Positions 40,915 through 51,552 are shown, numbered from the stretch's first letter. The stretch is 64,000 nucleotides of DNA from CAVSWT01 sp963775245 (GCA_963775245.1 CAVZID010000022.1:1-64000), one strand, 5' to 3'. Program-made: numbers and translations. Notes: a model not told the origin generated them from the letters alone.

Positions 40915-43900
40915 TTATCTAATGATTGAAAGTTTTTGAGTGACATTTTGAGATTTTTCTCCCTTCTGAATTATTACCTTGTAAAGATATGTTCCGTTAG
41001 CAATCATATCTCCATCGGCATCTCTTCCATTCCACTCAATCTTGTTTAAATCATAATTTAACTGTGCCGAACTTTTCTCGATTTGTTTTATAAGTCTTCC
41101 GGCAATTGTGTAAATATTAATTTTTAGATTATCTGGAATTTGAGTTAACTTAAAAGTAAAAAATGTTTTATTCGCAAATGGATTCGGGAAGTTGTAAACT
41201 TGCATTAAATCCATTTCATTTGAAACCATGAATGATTTTTGATATCCAGGTGTTGATTCGAGCTCACTATTTATATTATACCCAAATACTTTGAAATTAT
41301 GATCACCATTGGTTAGAACCGGGTTGTACTTAAAAGTTTCAATTTTATTTGCTGCATCGATTGTAGTAGCCATTTCATTAGAATATATTTTTTCATCATC
41401 CAGCCAAAATTGGATTGCCGAAGTATCGTCAGGCGAGTACCAAACAGGGTAATTTAATATCATTGTAATCTCCGGAGTTGATGAAATATAATCTCCATCA
41501 ACAACCTCTTTACCGTCATATTTAACAGAAAAAGATTTTTCCGAGATTAATAAATTTGTTGTATCGGGGATTACATAAAATGGGATTTCAAATGTGTTGT
41601 TATCCTTATAGAGTTCATCAACTTTTTTGTCGGGATCTACATTAATTAAAAATTGGAAACTGCCAAATTTGGTTCCGGGATTGTAATTTAGATTGTATGA
41701 CAATTTACTATTTGGATTTAACTGTGTAATTAATTTGTCCAATATTTTTTCTGAAGACTGATCTGGTTTTATTACATTTACTGTTACTTTAAAGCTATCA
41801 GCCGGAACCTCACCAATATTATAAGTATTGAAATTTAAATTTACATCGCCGCCAGCATTGATAGAATCGCTTGAGATCGAAACTGTTTGATAATTCAATG
41901 CAAGCTCTGCTGATTTTTTATATTCAACTGCCAGGCTATTCAGCATTGGAGTTTGATGATTTGTTGATGCATCAATTTTAGAAACAAATTTTAAGTAAGG
42001 ATATTTTTTACTATCAATAAAACTAATATCAGATTGGTTATTAGTTATATTTAAATTATTAAGTGAGTCTATTGTCCCATCCTCTTTCACACCCAAAGGC
42101 TTTAACATAATTTTACTATCTCCAGGTAAACTGCTTTGCACTTCAATATTTTCCCATGAAGCTGAAGGCCCTATTTTAGATGTAACAAAATAACCTGTAT
42201 CCACGGTTTTATTAATTGTGGTATCAACCCGAACTCTTCCGCCAAATGGCTTGGAAAAAGTTTCAGGCATACTACCAGGTTTTGCTCCTTTTTTTCCAAT
42301 AAAAGCCCAAGAGCCGCGAAATACAACGCTATCAATATATATACTTCCAAATGATTTTAATTCGTTCTTTAAATCTTGTGAAGATATTGGCCCATTATTA
42401 CTTATCGCTACTGCTATTAAGTAATTACTGGAAAGTGTATCTAAGAAATTTATATAATCAGTAATAACCTGCCCACCCAATTGAACATCAAATCGTTTAT
42501 ACTCGATAAACTTAAAAGTAGAATCTTTAAATACACAAATATGATGGCCCGAAAGTGTGTTTTCCGGGATTAGAGTTTCATCATTCCTTGCAATGATAGC
42601 AGAATTACCATCATTAAAACCAGCAGATAAAACACTTATGTTTATCCTGGAAGAATCAAGCTGAACGGCATTATTCATATATTTTAAGTTAGTCATTTCT
42701 GCGGTAGCAAAGCTTACACTATCGGATAATAAATATCTATTTTTTATCCCTAAGTAAAATGATTGCTCGGCATTAAAATCATTCGCTCCTAAAATTTTAC
42801 CTCTAAAATAATATCTACCGGAATTTATAAGTGAAGTGACATCAATGTTTGTAACCAAAGTATCAAAATCTTTAGAAATTTCTTGCGGGCTGGAAAAATC
42901 TTCTGACTTGCTTAACTGAAGTACAATTTTTTCGCTCAATGGATTCAATGTAGGGTTAATAATTTTGATTTTCCCATTGGACTCCTGATCAACAGAATAC
43001 CCGTAATATGATCTCAAAGTTGAACTAGCTACATTCAATTTAATTACAATTGAATTATTTGCTTCATTTATTTCATCAATTGAATTATCTGTATCCAAGT
43101 TAATGGAAAGGTCGTGCTCACCTGGTAGATTATTAGTTGGTATAGTTACAAATAATGAATCATTTAATGAAGGCATTTTTCTTTTAAAAGTTTTTGAAAA
43201 ATCAGTCCCTCCGCTAAACTCATCTTTGACAAGAATTTTTATTGAATCAGAATTGGTAGAACCAAAATTATGATAAATTATCTTAACATTTATAGAATCA
43301 ACTTGATCCGTAAGCTGTGAAATATTGTAAGTAACATCGCTTGAAGAAATTGAAAGATCAGGCTTGCTTGGTAACTGCAGATTAATTATCGGATCTCCAA
43401 TTAATGTATTTGTTAAAGCAAATAGTTGATAAACCCCACTGCTCCCATATTGCTGAAGCATATCAAGTTTTGCAAGCTTTAATGCCTCACTAATATTATA
43501 AACTGAATCAGCTAATAATTCTTTATAAAATAATTTTGGAGCCGTTGTAGCAGTTGAAAGAAAACCTAAGGATGCATTTCCAATATAAGCGATTGCTTGT
43601 CCTTCCGGATCTAAAACAAACAATTGTGAAAACGATTTAATATCCGGTTCTGCAAATCGGGCAGTTGAACAACCAAAGTCAGATATCAATGGATAACGAT
43701 TCAAATTATTTTTTAATTGTGAGGGCTGTGTAATTGTGTTATCCCAGGTTTGCGTACCGCTGTGGCCAAGATATGAAATAAACAAGCCGCCTTTTTGAAT
43801 TGCAGATTGAAATTCTTCATTTGTATATGGACCAAAGTTGGTTGTTGGGTTAATTGTTTTATAAAAATGAGTATAGCTGCCGCTAACCGGAGGAGGTGCA

Positions 43901-46227
43901 ACATAATTGTCAATAACATATTGGTTTACATCTCTTAATTGATCTATTTGACTTTGATTATCTCCCGTTCCTCCTGAAAAAAAGATAAATCTTTTATTCC
44001 ACGCATCAATTTTTTGACTAACATAGTTTTGATGTTTTTCAAAATACCTTTGAAACTCATCTGTAGTCGTCACAGGAATTCGCCCGACATTCATTTCCGG
44101 GACATAAGCATTTGTAGTATCCCAGGAAACAAACCAATTATCACTTACAGGCACTCCAAATGAAGGCACATAATTATCTACAGGCGGGTTATGTTGAAAT
44201 ATCGTTTTATTTCTATTATAATCATAAGTTGCCCCGCCTATCAAAGCAACATATTTGGGGAGCGGCTGCTGCCAGTTATTATGAGTAGTCTTTAAAAAAT
44301 CTTTAATACATTCAGGATTAAACTGCCCGTAAGAGAACTCATCATAAATGTCATCAACATCAACAACGGTTGTTGTAACATTATAGTTTTGAGCTATGAA
44401 ATTCGCATATTGCTCTACTTGCTTAATAAACTTTTTATGAGTGATAGCAATATAATCTGCTTTGTTTTGACTGCTTCTTAGATTACGAAACTTTTTAACG
44501 TAATATAATTTTGGTGTCTTTAAATTATTTTCATTTAGAATTACAAATTTGTCTGCTGGTCCAATTGTATCTTGAATAATAATTTCATTATTAGATTTTG
44601 CTGCAAAATATTTTGCATAGGTATCACCATATTTCCAGATTGAAAAATTGTCGCCTGAAAGATTTTGTATTTTAACGGTATTATTTTTTTTCGAAGTTAA
44701 AAACGGAAAGAAAAATAGCAGTGAATCATTTATAGCTTTAATATAGCGGGGATATTCAATTTCTGTCCAATCAAGTATGCAAAGATTTGGATTTGAATTC
44801 GTAGTGTACGAATGAATTTTTACGGTGTTTGTTCCTTCTTTTAAAACATCGGAATTATACTTCCCCATTAAAACTGTTTTTTGATATTTATCAATGTAGC
44901 CAGAATCCTGAACCGGTTCGTTGTTTAGTGAGATACTTAAAATATGTGCATCTGCAATAAGATTTGAAGCGTAGTCTTGAAGCTTTTCAAAAACTTCAAC
45001 TGGTTTCCCGGGATAAATATCCGATAAAGTAAAATTTTTATTTTTTGTGCCAACCCCTAAATTACCTTCGCTCCAGGTATTATTCTCATACCAAAATGGA
45101 CTTTCTCTTCTAACCAAATCTTCCATTGAGAAGTCAAACCAATTGTTAAATTCGAGATGAATTATTTCGTCATAATATTTTAATGTATCCGTCGTGATTA
45201 AATTATTCGAGGTGACTAGCTTAACTCTCATTCCATTTTCACCGGTCCAGGTAAGCCAATAAACTGTAGTATCAGTATATCTTCCCAAATATTCATTGTA
45301 TGGCTGGCCAAAAGCACTCAGTTCTCTATGATGCCCGCCATAATTTCTTTCTCCAACAAACTCAACATAGTCACTGTCATTAAAAATCCCATCATCTTCA
45401 CCTTTGACATAAATAGGAATTTCATTTCCGTTCTTGAACATCTTAAAAGATCGTGGGTCAATTGAACTAACACTTACATTAAAGGAAGCAAGCTCATTTG
45501 GAGTTATTTTATAAATAGAATTTAATGCGGTTCCAATTTTTAAGTAATCTTTATTATAATCAATCCAGCTTCCAGTATCATTTATTGGAAATTGCGGCTT
45601 ACCGAAATAATTTGCAGCTAATCCAGGATTAATTATCAACGGGCTTATTTCTTCATGACTACTTATTTTTTTGTGAAGTGTTGCAAGATTCGATTTAAAA
45701 GTTAAGCTAATTTCAAACTTATTATATTTAATTACTTTTCTATTGTAATTGTCAAAATCAAATAGTTTTACTTGAACTTGAACACAATAGTTGTTGCCAA
45801 TCCATAACTTACCTTTAACTTTATAATTTGTACCGGAATTAATTTTAATTGGCTTGTCAACTGCTTCATAAGTTACGACAGAATCATTGAACGATTTTAC
45901 GGATGGATTAATTGCTGGAATGGCATCAATAAATTCGCTGCTTAAAATTTTTAATTTTATGGTGGGATTACTGTTTGGAGGAATTGCAATAAATAAATCC
46001 TTCCTCGGAAGCACAAAAGTGCCGGGAGAATTTTCATCCACAAAGCCGGGGAAAGAAATTTCCTTACGATTACTTAATTGTTGAATGTTGTATTCAATTG
46101 CCGGTGAATCAAAAGTAATTTTGTATTTTTCGTTCTCAACTTTTTCAATTATGTTTGATACTTGAGAGAAGGCGCTTACAGTAAAAGAAAATATTATTAG
46201 GGAAATCAGTAGAGAAAGTTTATTCAT
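40915..46227 (-). CDS. porU: PorU-like C25 (gingipain-type) cysteine peptidase of the type IX secretion system
   Basis: 1770 residues, uninterrupted. Signal peptide (ISLIIFSFTVSAFSQ), then an N-terminal beta region, and the C25 peptidase from about residue 588 (ADYIAITHKKFIKQVEQYANF) with catalytic His in YLGHSGTQTW (about 821) and Cys in SDFGCSTARF (about 851). CARDB-like domains (about 955-1060 and 1490-1600) follow, and residues about 1677-1770 form a sorting domain (FPNPFANKTFF, NGTYLYKVII, QKLSIIR). PorU cleaves the C-terminal signal of T9SS cargo at the surface, and cargo with that signal is encoded at 2374. It is longer than the Porphyromonas protein because of the extra CARDB region. 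A secreted C25 protease of other function is the alternative. Confidence 0.85.
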   Translation of the reverse strand: MNKLSLLISLIIFSFTVSAFSQVSNIIEKVENEKYKITFDSPAIEYNIQQLSNRKEISFPGFVDENSPGTFVLPRKDLFIAIPPNSNPTIKLKILSSEFIDAIPAINPSVKSFNDSVVTYEAVDKPIKINSGTNYKVKGKLWIGNNYCVQVQVKLFDFDNYNRKVIKYNKFEISLTFKSNLATLHKKISSHEEISPLIINPGLAANYFGKPQFPINDTGSWIDYNKDYLKIGTALNSIYKITPNELASFNVSVSSIDPRSFKMFKNGNEIPIYVKGEDDGIFNDSDYVEFVGERNYGGHHRELSAFGQPYNEYLGRYTDTTVYWLTWTGENGMRVKLVTSNNLITTDTLKYYDEIIHLEFNNWFDFSMEDLVRRESPFWYENNTWSEGNLGVGTKNKNFTLSDIYPGKPVEVFEKLQDYASNLIADAHILSISLNNEPVQDSGYIDKYQKTVLMGKYNSDVLKEGTNTVKIHSYTTNSNPNLCILDWTEIEYPRYIKAINDSLLFFFPFLTSKKNNTVKIQNLSGDNFSIWKYGDTYAKYFAAKSNNEIIIQDTIGPADKFVILNENNLKTPKLYYVKKFRNLRSSQNKADYIAITHKKFIKQVEQYANFIAQNYNVTTTVVDVDDIYDEFSYGQFNPECIKDFLKTTHNNWQQPLPKYVALIGGATYDYNRNKTIFQHNPPVDNYVPSFGVPVSDNWFVSWDTTNAYVPEMNVGRIPVTTTDEFQRYFEKHQNYVSQKIDAWNKRFIFFSGGTGDNQSQIDQLRDVNQYVIDNYVAPPPVSGSYTHFYKTINPTTNFGPYTNEEFQSAIQKGGLFISYLGHSGTQTWDNTITQPSQLKNNLNRYPLISDFGCSTARFAEPDIKSFSQLFVLDPEGQAIAYIGNASLGFLSTATTAPKLFYKELLADSVYNISEALKLAKLDMLQQYGSSGVYQLFALTNTLIGDPIINLQLPSKPDLSISSSDVTYNISQLTDQVDSINVKIIYHNFGSTNSDSIKILVKDEFSGGTDFSKTFKRKMPSLNDSLFVTIPTNNLPGEHDLSINLDTDNSIDEINEANNSIVIKLNVASSTLRSYYGYSVDQESNGKIKIINPTLNPLSEKIVLQLSKSEDFSSPQEISKDFDTLVTNIDVTSLINSGRYYFRGKILGANDFNAEQSFYLGIKNRYLLSDSVSFATAEMTNLKYMNNAVQLDSSRINISVLSAGFNDGNSAIIARNDETLIPENTLSGHHICVFKDSTFKFIEYKRFDVQLGGQVITDYINFLDTLSSNYLIAVAISNNGPISSQDLKNELKSFGSIYIDSVVFRGSWAFIGKKGAKPGSMPETFSKPFGGRVRVDTTINKTVDTGYFVTSKIGPSASWENIEVQSSLPGDSKIMLKPLGVKEDGTIDSLNNLNITNNQSDISFIDSKKYPYLKFVSKIDASTNHQTPMLNSLAVEYKKSAELALNYQTVSISSDSINAGGDVNLNFNTYNIGEVPADSFKVTVNVIKPDQSSEKILDKLITQLNPNSKLSYNLNYNPGTKFGSFQFLINVDPDKKVDELYKDNNTFEIPFYVIPDTTNLLISEKSFSVKYDGKEVVDGDYISSTPEITMILNYPVWYSPDDTSAIQFWLDDEKIYSNEMATTIDAANKIETFKYNPVLTNGDHNFKVFGYNINSELESTPGYQKSFMVSNEMDLMQVYNFPNPFANKTFFTFKLTQIPDNLKINIYTIAGRLIKQIEKSSAQLNYDLNKIEWNGRDADGDMIANGTYLYKVIIQKGEKSQNVTQKLSIIR

Positions 46228-46312
46228 TAGCCGGCAATCATTTTTTACGAAAAAACATTATTTAAGATTTAAATTTCAGCAAAATTAAGTTACACTTTTA
46301 TTACAATCAAGA

Positions 46313-47083
46313 ATGAATTCATTCCAAAATTTTAGCCTAAATGAAATACAGATTGCAACTATAACCACGGAATCACTTAAAGAGTATCTCTCAATGAATT
46401 TATTAGATGAAGGGGAAAATAATTTAATAGTCACTTTTAACCTGGATTTTTTGCATAACTCATATATTGATAAAAAATTCAAGACAATATGTCAAAACGC
46501 AAAACTTGTAGTTCCCGACGGTGTCGGTATTACTTCGCTTGTTTATTTTAAATATAATAAAATAATAAGAAGGATCACCGGTACTGATGTTTTTAATACA
46601 ATTTTATCTATTGCCGAAGAAAAACATTTGAAAATTTCTTTAGTCGGCTCTTCCACATCTGCTCATGAAAAAATAACTAAAAAATTGAATGAAGAATTCC
46701 CTCATATAAAAATTGTTTCAGCATTATCCCCACCTTTACAATTTGAAAAAAATGAAGAAGAAAATAAAAAAGTCTTAGACGAATTAATCATGTCAAAACC
46801 TGACGTGCTTTTTGTTGCTTTAGGATCCCCTCGACAAGAATATTGGATTGAACAAAATAAAAAAGCTATAGGGGCAAAGTTAAACGTGGGCGTTGGTGCC
46901 GTATTTAATTATTTTTCCGGTGAAAAAATCAGGGCACCAAAAATTTTTCAATCTGTTGGATTAGAATGGTTATGGCGTTTAATGTCAGAGCCTAAAAGAT
47001 TATTTAAAAGATATATATTAAATGATATCCCTTTTTATTTTAAAATGCTTGGTCAAATTTTAACGAGAGATAAATGGAATTAA
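46313..47083 (+). CDS. WecG/TagA/CpsF family glycosyltransferase (GT26)
   Basis: 256 residues. NLDFLHNSYIDKKFKTICQNAKLVVPDGVGITSLVYF holds the catalytic VPDGxG motif; LVGSSTSAHEKITKKLNEEFP is the nucleotide-sugar half; FVALGSPRQEYWIEQNK and VGVGAVFNYFSGEKIRAPKIFQSVGLEWLWRLMSEPKRLFKRYI are the remaining family signatures. It transfers N-acetylmannosamine(uronate) or a similar sugar to a lipid-linked acceptor. The next glycosyltransferase overlaps its end by 10 nt, making a two-gene plus-strand unit. Confidence 0.93.
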   Translation: MNSFQNFSLNEIQIATITTESLKEYLSMNLLDEGENNLIVTFNLDFLHNSYIDKKFKTICQNAKLVVPDGVGITSLVYFKYNKIIRRITGTDVFNTILSIAEEKHLKISLVGSSTSAHEKITKKLNEEFPHIKIVSALSPPLQFEKNEEENKKVLDELIMSKPDVLFVALGSPRQEYWIEQNKKAIGAKLNVGVGAVFNYFSGEKIRAPKIFQSVGLEWLWRLMSEPKRLFKRYILNDIPFYFKMLGQILTRDKWN

Positions 47084-48135
47084 AAAATATTTCTCTGTTA
47101 AACTTGATGAGAACATTTGATATTGGGGGAACAGAAAAATGGACAATCCAGCTTTCCAATTTCATATGCAGCCGAATTCATAAAACTATAATAATGGCAC
47201 AAAAAGGACTCTATGCTGAAGGAAATATTATTTCACCTGATGTGCAAAAACACTTTATACCTTTTAAATTAAATTTTAATCCATTTTTATTTTTCCTTAA
47301 CCTGATTTCAATATTAAAAGTTATTAAAAATGAAAATGTAAATTGCATTAACTATCAGCAAAGAATTTTTCTGCCTTATATTTTATTTATAAAATTATTT
47401 TTCAAAAAAATAAAATTAATATATACCGGGCATGCTGTTTTTAATGACTGGCTGAATAAATTTTTAATTGCTGATATATATATAGCTGTAAGCGATGCCG
47501 TCCAAAGGAATTTATTTAAGGCAAATAAGAAAAAAGTCATTTTAATTCGTTATGGGATGGAAGTTAAAGATAATCTTGAAATAAAGGAATTTAAAAAAAA
47601 TGATGAGTTAACTTTTGGTTATATCGGGAGATTCTATAAGGGCAAAGGAATTCATTTACTTTTAAAAGCATTTGATTCATTTCATAAAACTTTCCCCAAG
47701 CACAAACTTATTTTTAAAGGTGATGGCCCACTATTATCTTATATAAAGAAATATATTCAAGCAAATTCATTAACACATTGCATAGCTATATTACCTCCGG
47801 AATTAGATATAAATAAAATTTTTAATGAGATAGATATATTAATTTTTCCAACTGAAATTCAGGAAGGAATGGGGCTAATTTTAATTGAAGCCATGGCAAA
47901 TAACATTTCCATTATAAAATCACATTTTATAAATGATGATGATGCGTTTAATGAAGATGCTTGTTATTTGGTGAAACCTGGAGATGAATCCGGATTGCTT
48001 TCAGCGATGAATGAAACCGTAACAAACTCTGAAAAAAGAATAAAGCTGCTAAACAACGCGAATAGAATTGCAAAAGAAAAATTTAAGTTGAAGAGATTTA
48101 TTGAAGATTACGAAAGTCTGATTCAAGAGCTTTAA
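47074..48135 (+). CDS. Glycosyltransferase family 4
   Basis: 353 residues. NLMRTFDIGGTEKWTIQLSNFI is the N-terminal GG loop; ELTFGYIGRFYKGKGIHLLLKAFDSF, HKLIFKGDGPLLSYIKKYI and IDILIFPTEIQEGMGLILIEAMANN (E-x7-E: EIQEGMGLILIEA) are GT4 motifs, with DACYLVKPGDESGL near the end. Last gene of the plus-strand pair with the WecG-type enzyme. Its 3' end overlaps the convergent GT2 gene by 38 nt. Confidence 0.92.
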   Translation: MELKNISLLNLMRTFDIGGTEKWTIQLSNFICSRIHKTIIMAQKGLYAEGNIISPDVQKHFIPFKLNFNPFLFFLNLISILKVIKNENVNCINYQQRIFLPYILFIKLFFKKIKLIYTGHAVFNDWLNKFLIADIYIAVSDAVQRNLFKANKKKVILIRYGMEVKDNLEIKEFKKNDELTFGYIGRFYKGKGIHLLLKAFDSFHKTFPKHKLIFKGDGPLLSYIKKYIQANSLTHCIAILPPELDINKIFNEIDILIFPTEIQEGMGLILIEAMANNISIIKSHFINDDDAFNEDACYLVKPGDESGLLSAMNETVTNSEKRIKLLNNANRIAKEKFKLKRFIEDYESLIQEL

Positions 48136-49087
48136 TCAACTCGTGAAAAGTATTTCTCACCTCTTTATACTGCTTTGAAAAGTATCTTAAATAATATTTA
48201 AGCTTTAATTTAAAATTCGACTTGATGAACTTTTCATAATGATAATTTGAAAAATAAGTAGTTATTATAGCCGAATGTAATCTTATATTTGCAAGTGACC
48301 TGGCATTATTCTTCCTCCAGAACTTTCGCGCCTTTATTTTATCACCATAAAAATATTCTCTCCAACCTCTTAATTCATTTTCTTCTTTTTTATCGCTCAA
48401 ATTAGAATGAACTTTTAAGTTTTCATAATATGGCTGCTGAACTTCATATTGTTTGGCTTTAAACTTATCTGATTTCATTTGGGTTGGAGAAGATTCAGAA
48501 ATTCTGTAAAACGTTAATACTCTCTGGATATTATAAAATTTTGCTTCATCTTTTATTTTGAGCCAAAGCTCATAATCTTCGACTCCATCTGTTTTATAAC
48601 CGCCATACTTTTCAATTATAGCTTTGCGATACATTACCCCGGGGTGAACGATTTCGCTATGCAGTAGTAATCTGTTTTTTATTTGAGAATCCTTTTCAAC
48701 TGTTCTAATTACATATTTTATTTTTTTGTCTTTGAATAACGCATACCAACTTGAAACAATATCACAATCAGGATTTTTACTTAGGAAATTTATTTGTTCT
48801 TCAAATCGTGTTGGGACAGCAATATCATCAGCATCCATTCTGGCAATAATTTCACAAGACGATTTTGACAAGCCAAAGTTTAATGTTTTTGAAATCCCCT
48901 GGTGATCACATTTATAATATTTTATCCTTTTATCTTTAAATGATAGAATTATTTTTTCGGAATTATCTGTCGAGCCGTCATCAATAATGATGAATTCAAA
49001 ATCTTTAAAAGATTGAATCAGAATACTTTGGATAGAATATTGGAGATAACTTTCCCCGTTAAACACCGGCATTAAAACTGAAATCAT
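48098..49087 (-). CDS. Glycosyltransferase family 2
   Basis: 329 residues. MISVLMPVFNGESYLQYSIQSILIQSFKDFEFIIIDDGSTDNSEKI is the GT-A start; ARMDADDIAVPTRFEEQ is the DxD metal site; GVMYRKAIIEKYGGYKTDGVEDYELWLKI (ED) is the acceptor-base region. A basic C-terminal tail (about 225-329, FYGDKIKARKFWRKNN) is typical of cytoplasmic GT2 enzymes of capsule clusters. It overlaps the convergent GT4 gene by 38 nt and precedes the membrane protein at 49098 by 10 bp. Confidence 0.92.
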   Translation of the reverse strand: MISVLMPVFNGESYLQYSIQSILIQSFKDFEFIIIDDGSTDNSEKIILSFKDKRIKYYKCDHQGISKTLNFGLSKSSCEIIARMDADDIAVPTRFEEQINFLSKNPDCDIVSSWYALFKDKKIKYVIRTVEKDSQIKNRLLLHSEIVHPGVMYRKAIIEKYGGYKTDGVEDYELWLKIKDEAKFYNIQRVLTFYRISESSPTQMKSDKFKAKQYEVQQPYYENLKVHSNLSDKKEENELRGWREYFYGDKIKARKFWRKNNARSLANIRLHSAIITTYFSNYHYEKFIKSNFKLKLKYYLRYFSKQYKEVRNTFHELIKALESDFRNLQ

Positions 49088-49097
49088 ACTTTATTAA

Positions 49098-50663
49098 TCA
49101 TTTTATTGAATTTGTTTTCTCCCAGCTAGCACCATTAAAGTATATCAACTCACGGTTTGAATTTTTAGTGAGTATTGCTTCAATAAAAGAATATTCCCGA
49201 CCATTAAAGCTTGGCTTTGTTTTGATAATATTAATTCCTTCTTTAATTACTTTATCTTTATAATATGATAAATATACCATCGGATCAATCGCTCTTACTT
49301 CCAACCTATTCTTCTCCCTTTTTATATCAACTAACTTTTCATCCAAATTTAAATCACTTTTTAACTCACTATCAAAAAAAATAGGTAATACTTTAAAAGT
49401 TGTATCAACACCAAAGGAATTATTTTTAAGATAATAAATTTCTTGCTTAATTGTTTCCGGGAACTGGTCACTTATAATTGAAACATCTTTATTATCATTT
49501 AATATTCTTCCCAGCTCATTTACTTGCTTTTTATACTTGGTCAAATTATTATCATAACTTTTTGCAGCAATAAAAAAAGTAAATACTGATAATGCTATTA
49601 TACTAGAAACTATCGGCTTCAAAACTTTTTCTTTCGTAACGAGTTTTGTCAACAACAGGTATAATCCTATCATCAACCAAAATACAATAATACCATTTAA
49701 CCTAATACCGCCAACAGCCATAATTCTAGGATAAAATATTATGAATGTGAAAAGGACAAACTTAGAAATATTTTTTATCGAAACTTTTCTATAAACAACA
49801 AATAGTATAAACCCAACTAATAAAATGATTAATAAAATCACCGCAATCCTTTTATTGAGTAGAAAGAAATTATAAATATTTTGTGACGCAATAGGGAATG
49901 CAGCATGCAGTATATCGCCAAGCAGAGAAAGTGGTTTTTTAATAAGATTTTGAGATAAATCTAAGGTAGAGCCATAAATTAAATAATTTAATAAAGAATA
50001 AAAAAACATTAAGCCTGTACAAATATAGGCGGCAATTAAAATTCTTTTTTCTCTTTTAATAAAATGATGCGATAAAAAGAACAATGCAAATAAAAATAAA
50101 ATTGGAAGGTGAAGCCCTTGCTGTTTAGATAAAATCGAAAGCAAGTAAAAAGCTATCACAAGAAATACATATATTGATTTTTTTTCAATAAAGTATTTTA
50201 GAAAAAATAAAATGGAAAGCGAATAAAAAAGAAGTCCTAATAGTTCGGTTCTATTACTTATCCAATAAACCCACATCAAGCTGCTGGGATGAATTGAGAA
50301 CACTATAGTAACTAAAAGTGCCAGCCAATAATTAAATTTTTTTTTAAGTAATTCAGTAATTGTTTTAAGCAGCAAAAAAAATATGGACATAAATAAAATG
50401 TGGAGTATAAGCGTAAATAGCTTCATCCCAATGTAATTATTTCCCCAGATCATATAATCGAGTTTAAATAGCATATATGAAATAGGCCTCACGAAAAGAA
50501 AAAATATTGTGTTAGGATTTGTAGCTAAAATATTATTATTATGTGAAACCAGTGAGAATATTGTAAAATCATCGTATATAAAACCCGGATAAATTAAAAT
50601 GATTACAGCATAAAGCAATAAGTTTATAATTAAGATATAATAAAGAGGTTTTTTGCTAATCAT
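49098..50663 (-). CDS. Polytopic membrane protein, GT-C glycosyltransferase-like
   Basis: 521 residues with about eleven hydrophobic helices and a soluble C-terminal domain (about 405-521). The first loop contains YPGFIYDDFTIFSL, where the DD pair after the first helix resembles the catalytic Asp of GT-C lipid-sugar-dependent transferases, and later VYWISNRTELLGLLFYSLSIL fits the TMTC/PMT-like fold. It may use a lipid-phosphate sugar to glycosylate a lipid-linked unit or protein. It overlaps the GT2 gene at 50656 by 8 nt, so the two belong to one operon. Family call is from pattern only. Confidence 0.7.
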   Translation of the reverse strand: MISKKPLYYILIINLLLYAVIILIYPGFIYDDFTIFSLVSHNNNILATNPNTIFFLFVRPISYMLFKLDYMIWGNNYIGMKLFTLILHILFMSIFFLLLKTITELLKKKFNYWLALLVTIVFSIHPSSLMWVYWISNRTELLGLLFYSLSILFFLKYFIEKKSIYVFLVIAFYLLSILSKQQGLHLPILFLFALFFLSHHFIKREKRILIAAYICTGLMFFYSLLNYLIYGSTLDLSQNLIKKPLSLLGDILHAAFPIASQNIYNFFLLNKRIAVILLIILLVGFILFVVYRKVSIKNISKFVLFTFIIFYPRIMAVGGIRLNGIIVFWLMIGLYLLLTKLVTKEKVLKPIVSSIIALSVFTFFIAAKSYDNNLTKYKKQVNELGRILNDNKDVSIISDQFPETIKQEIYYLKNNSFGVDTTFKVLPIFFDSELKSDLNLDEKLVDIKREKNRLEVRAIDPMVYLSYYKDKVIKEGINIIKTKPSFNGREYSFIEAILTKNSNRELIYFNGASWEKTNSIK

Positions 50664-51552
50664 TTTTTTTGATTAAAAATTGATTCCGATTAAAGAGCAA
50701 TCCATCAATGAGGCCTTTAAATTCATGAAATAAACTTTTGAAAGATTTTTCGAACAATAGGATAAGAATGGAATCAAGGATAATCTTTTTAATAGTGGAT
50801 TCCTGCTTTATTTGCCGATATATTCTTTTTAAAATAATCATATTTCGAGTTGAGTAATATCTTTTCAAGTTGCTCATGTATAAAAATTTATATCTAAAGA
50901 AGATATTGTCTACCAAAAAAAAATTTTCAGGTGGGTGATAAATTATTGAAGAAGTTACTGAGATAATTTTGATATTATTATCCTTAGCTCGAAGAAAATA
51001 TTCATATTCATCCCCTCTGATAAATAGTACTTTTAAAGGCAGCCCTAACTTCTTAACAAACTCGCGAGGTATTAAGGTTCCATTAAAAAAGTTAGCCGTC
51101 CCTTCGAATGTAGGATATTTTAGAGATGATACTTTATCAAAATAAATATCTCCCTCACTACAATATAAGCCAAAAGCAAGAACGTCTTTATTTTCATTAG
51201 AGACTACAAGAGAATTTAATATTATAATTTCATTATGATTTAAATTATTAACTAATTCGTAAAGTGCATTTTTTTCAAGTTCCGCATCATCATCCATACA
51301 CCATATCCAATCATACCCTTTTTCGTAGGCAGATTTAATTCCTGTGTAAAATCCACCTGCGCTACCAAGATTGTCTTGAGTTATTACCGTCAAATCGTGA
51401 TTTGCCAATAACCATTCTGAAGTACCATCTGTACATGAATTATTTACTACAATAATTTCATCTAGCTTGAGTGTTTGGTTTCTTAATGAATTTATACATT
51501 GTATTAACAGAGCTAATCGATTATAAGTAACTACTACGGCTGCTATTTTCAT
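50656..51552 (-). CDS. Glycosyltransferase family 2, rhamnosyl/galactofuranosyl type
   Basis: 298 residues. MKIAAVVVTYNRLALLIQCINSLRNQTLKLDEIIVVNNSCTDGTSEWL is the GT2 start; DWIWCMDDDAELEKNAL is the DDD metal site (DDDA form, as in GlfT-like and rhamnosyl transferases); FNGTLIPREFVKKLGLPLKVLFIRGDEYEYFLRA contains the catalytic DE pair. A C-terminal amphipathic stretch (about 230-298) may bind the membrane. Its ATG overlaps the stop of a 28-codon ORF upstream (ATGA). Confidence 0.92.
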   Translation of the reverse strand: MKIAAVVVTYNRLALLIQCINSLRNQTLKLDEIIVVNNSCTDGTSEWLLANHDLTVITQDNLGSAGGFYTGIKSAYEKGYDWIWCMDDDAELEKNALYELVNNLNHNEIIILNSLVVSNENKDVLAFGLYCSEGDIYFDKVSSLKYPTFEGTANFFNGTLIPREFVKKLGLPLKVLFIRGDEYEYFLRAKDNNIKIISVTSSIIYHPPENFFLVDNIFFRYKFLYMSNLKRYYSTRNMIILKRIYRQIKQESTIKKIILDSILILLFEKSFKSLFHEFKGLIDGLLFNRNQFLIKKND

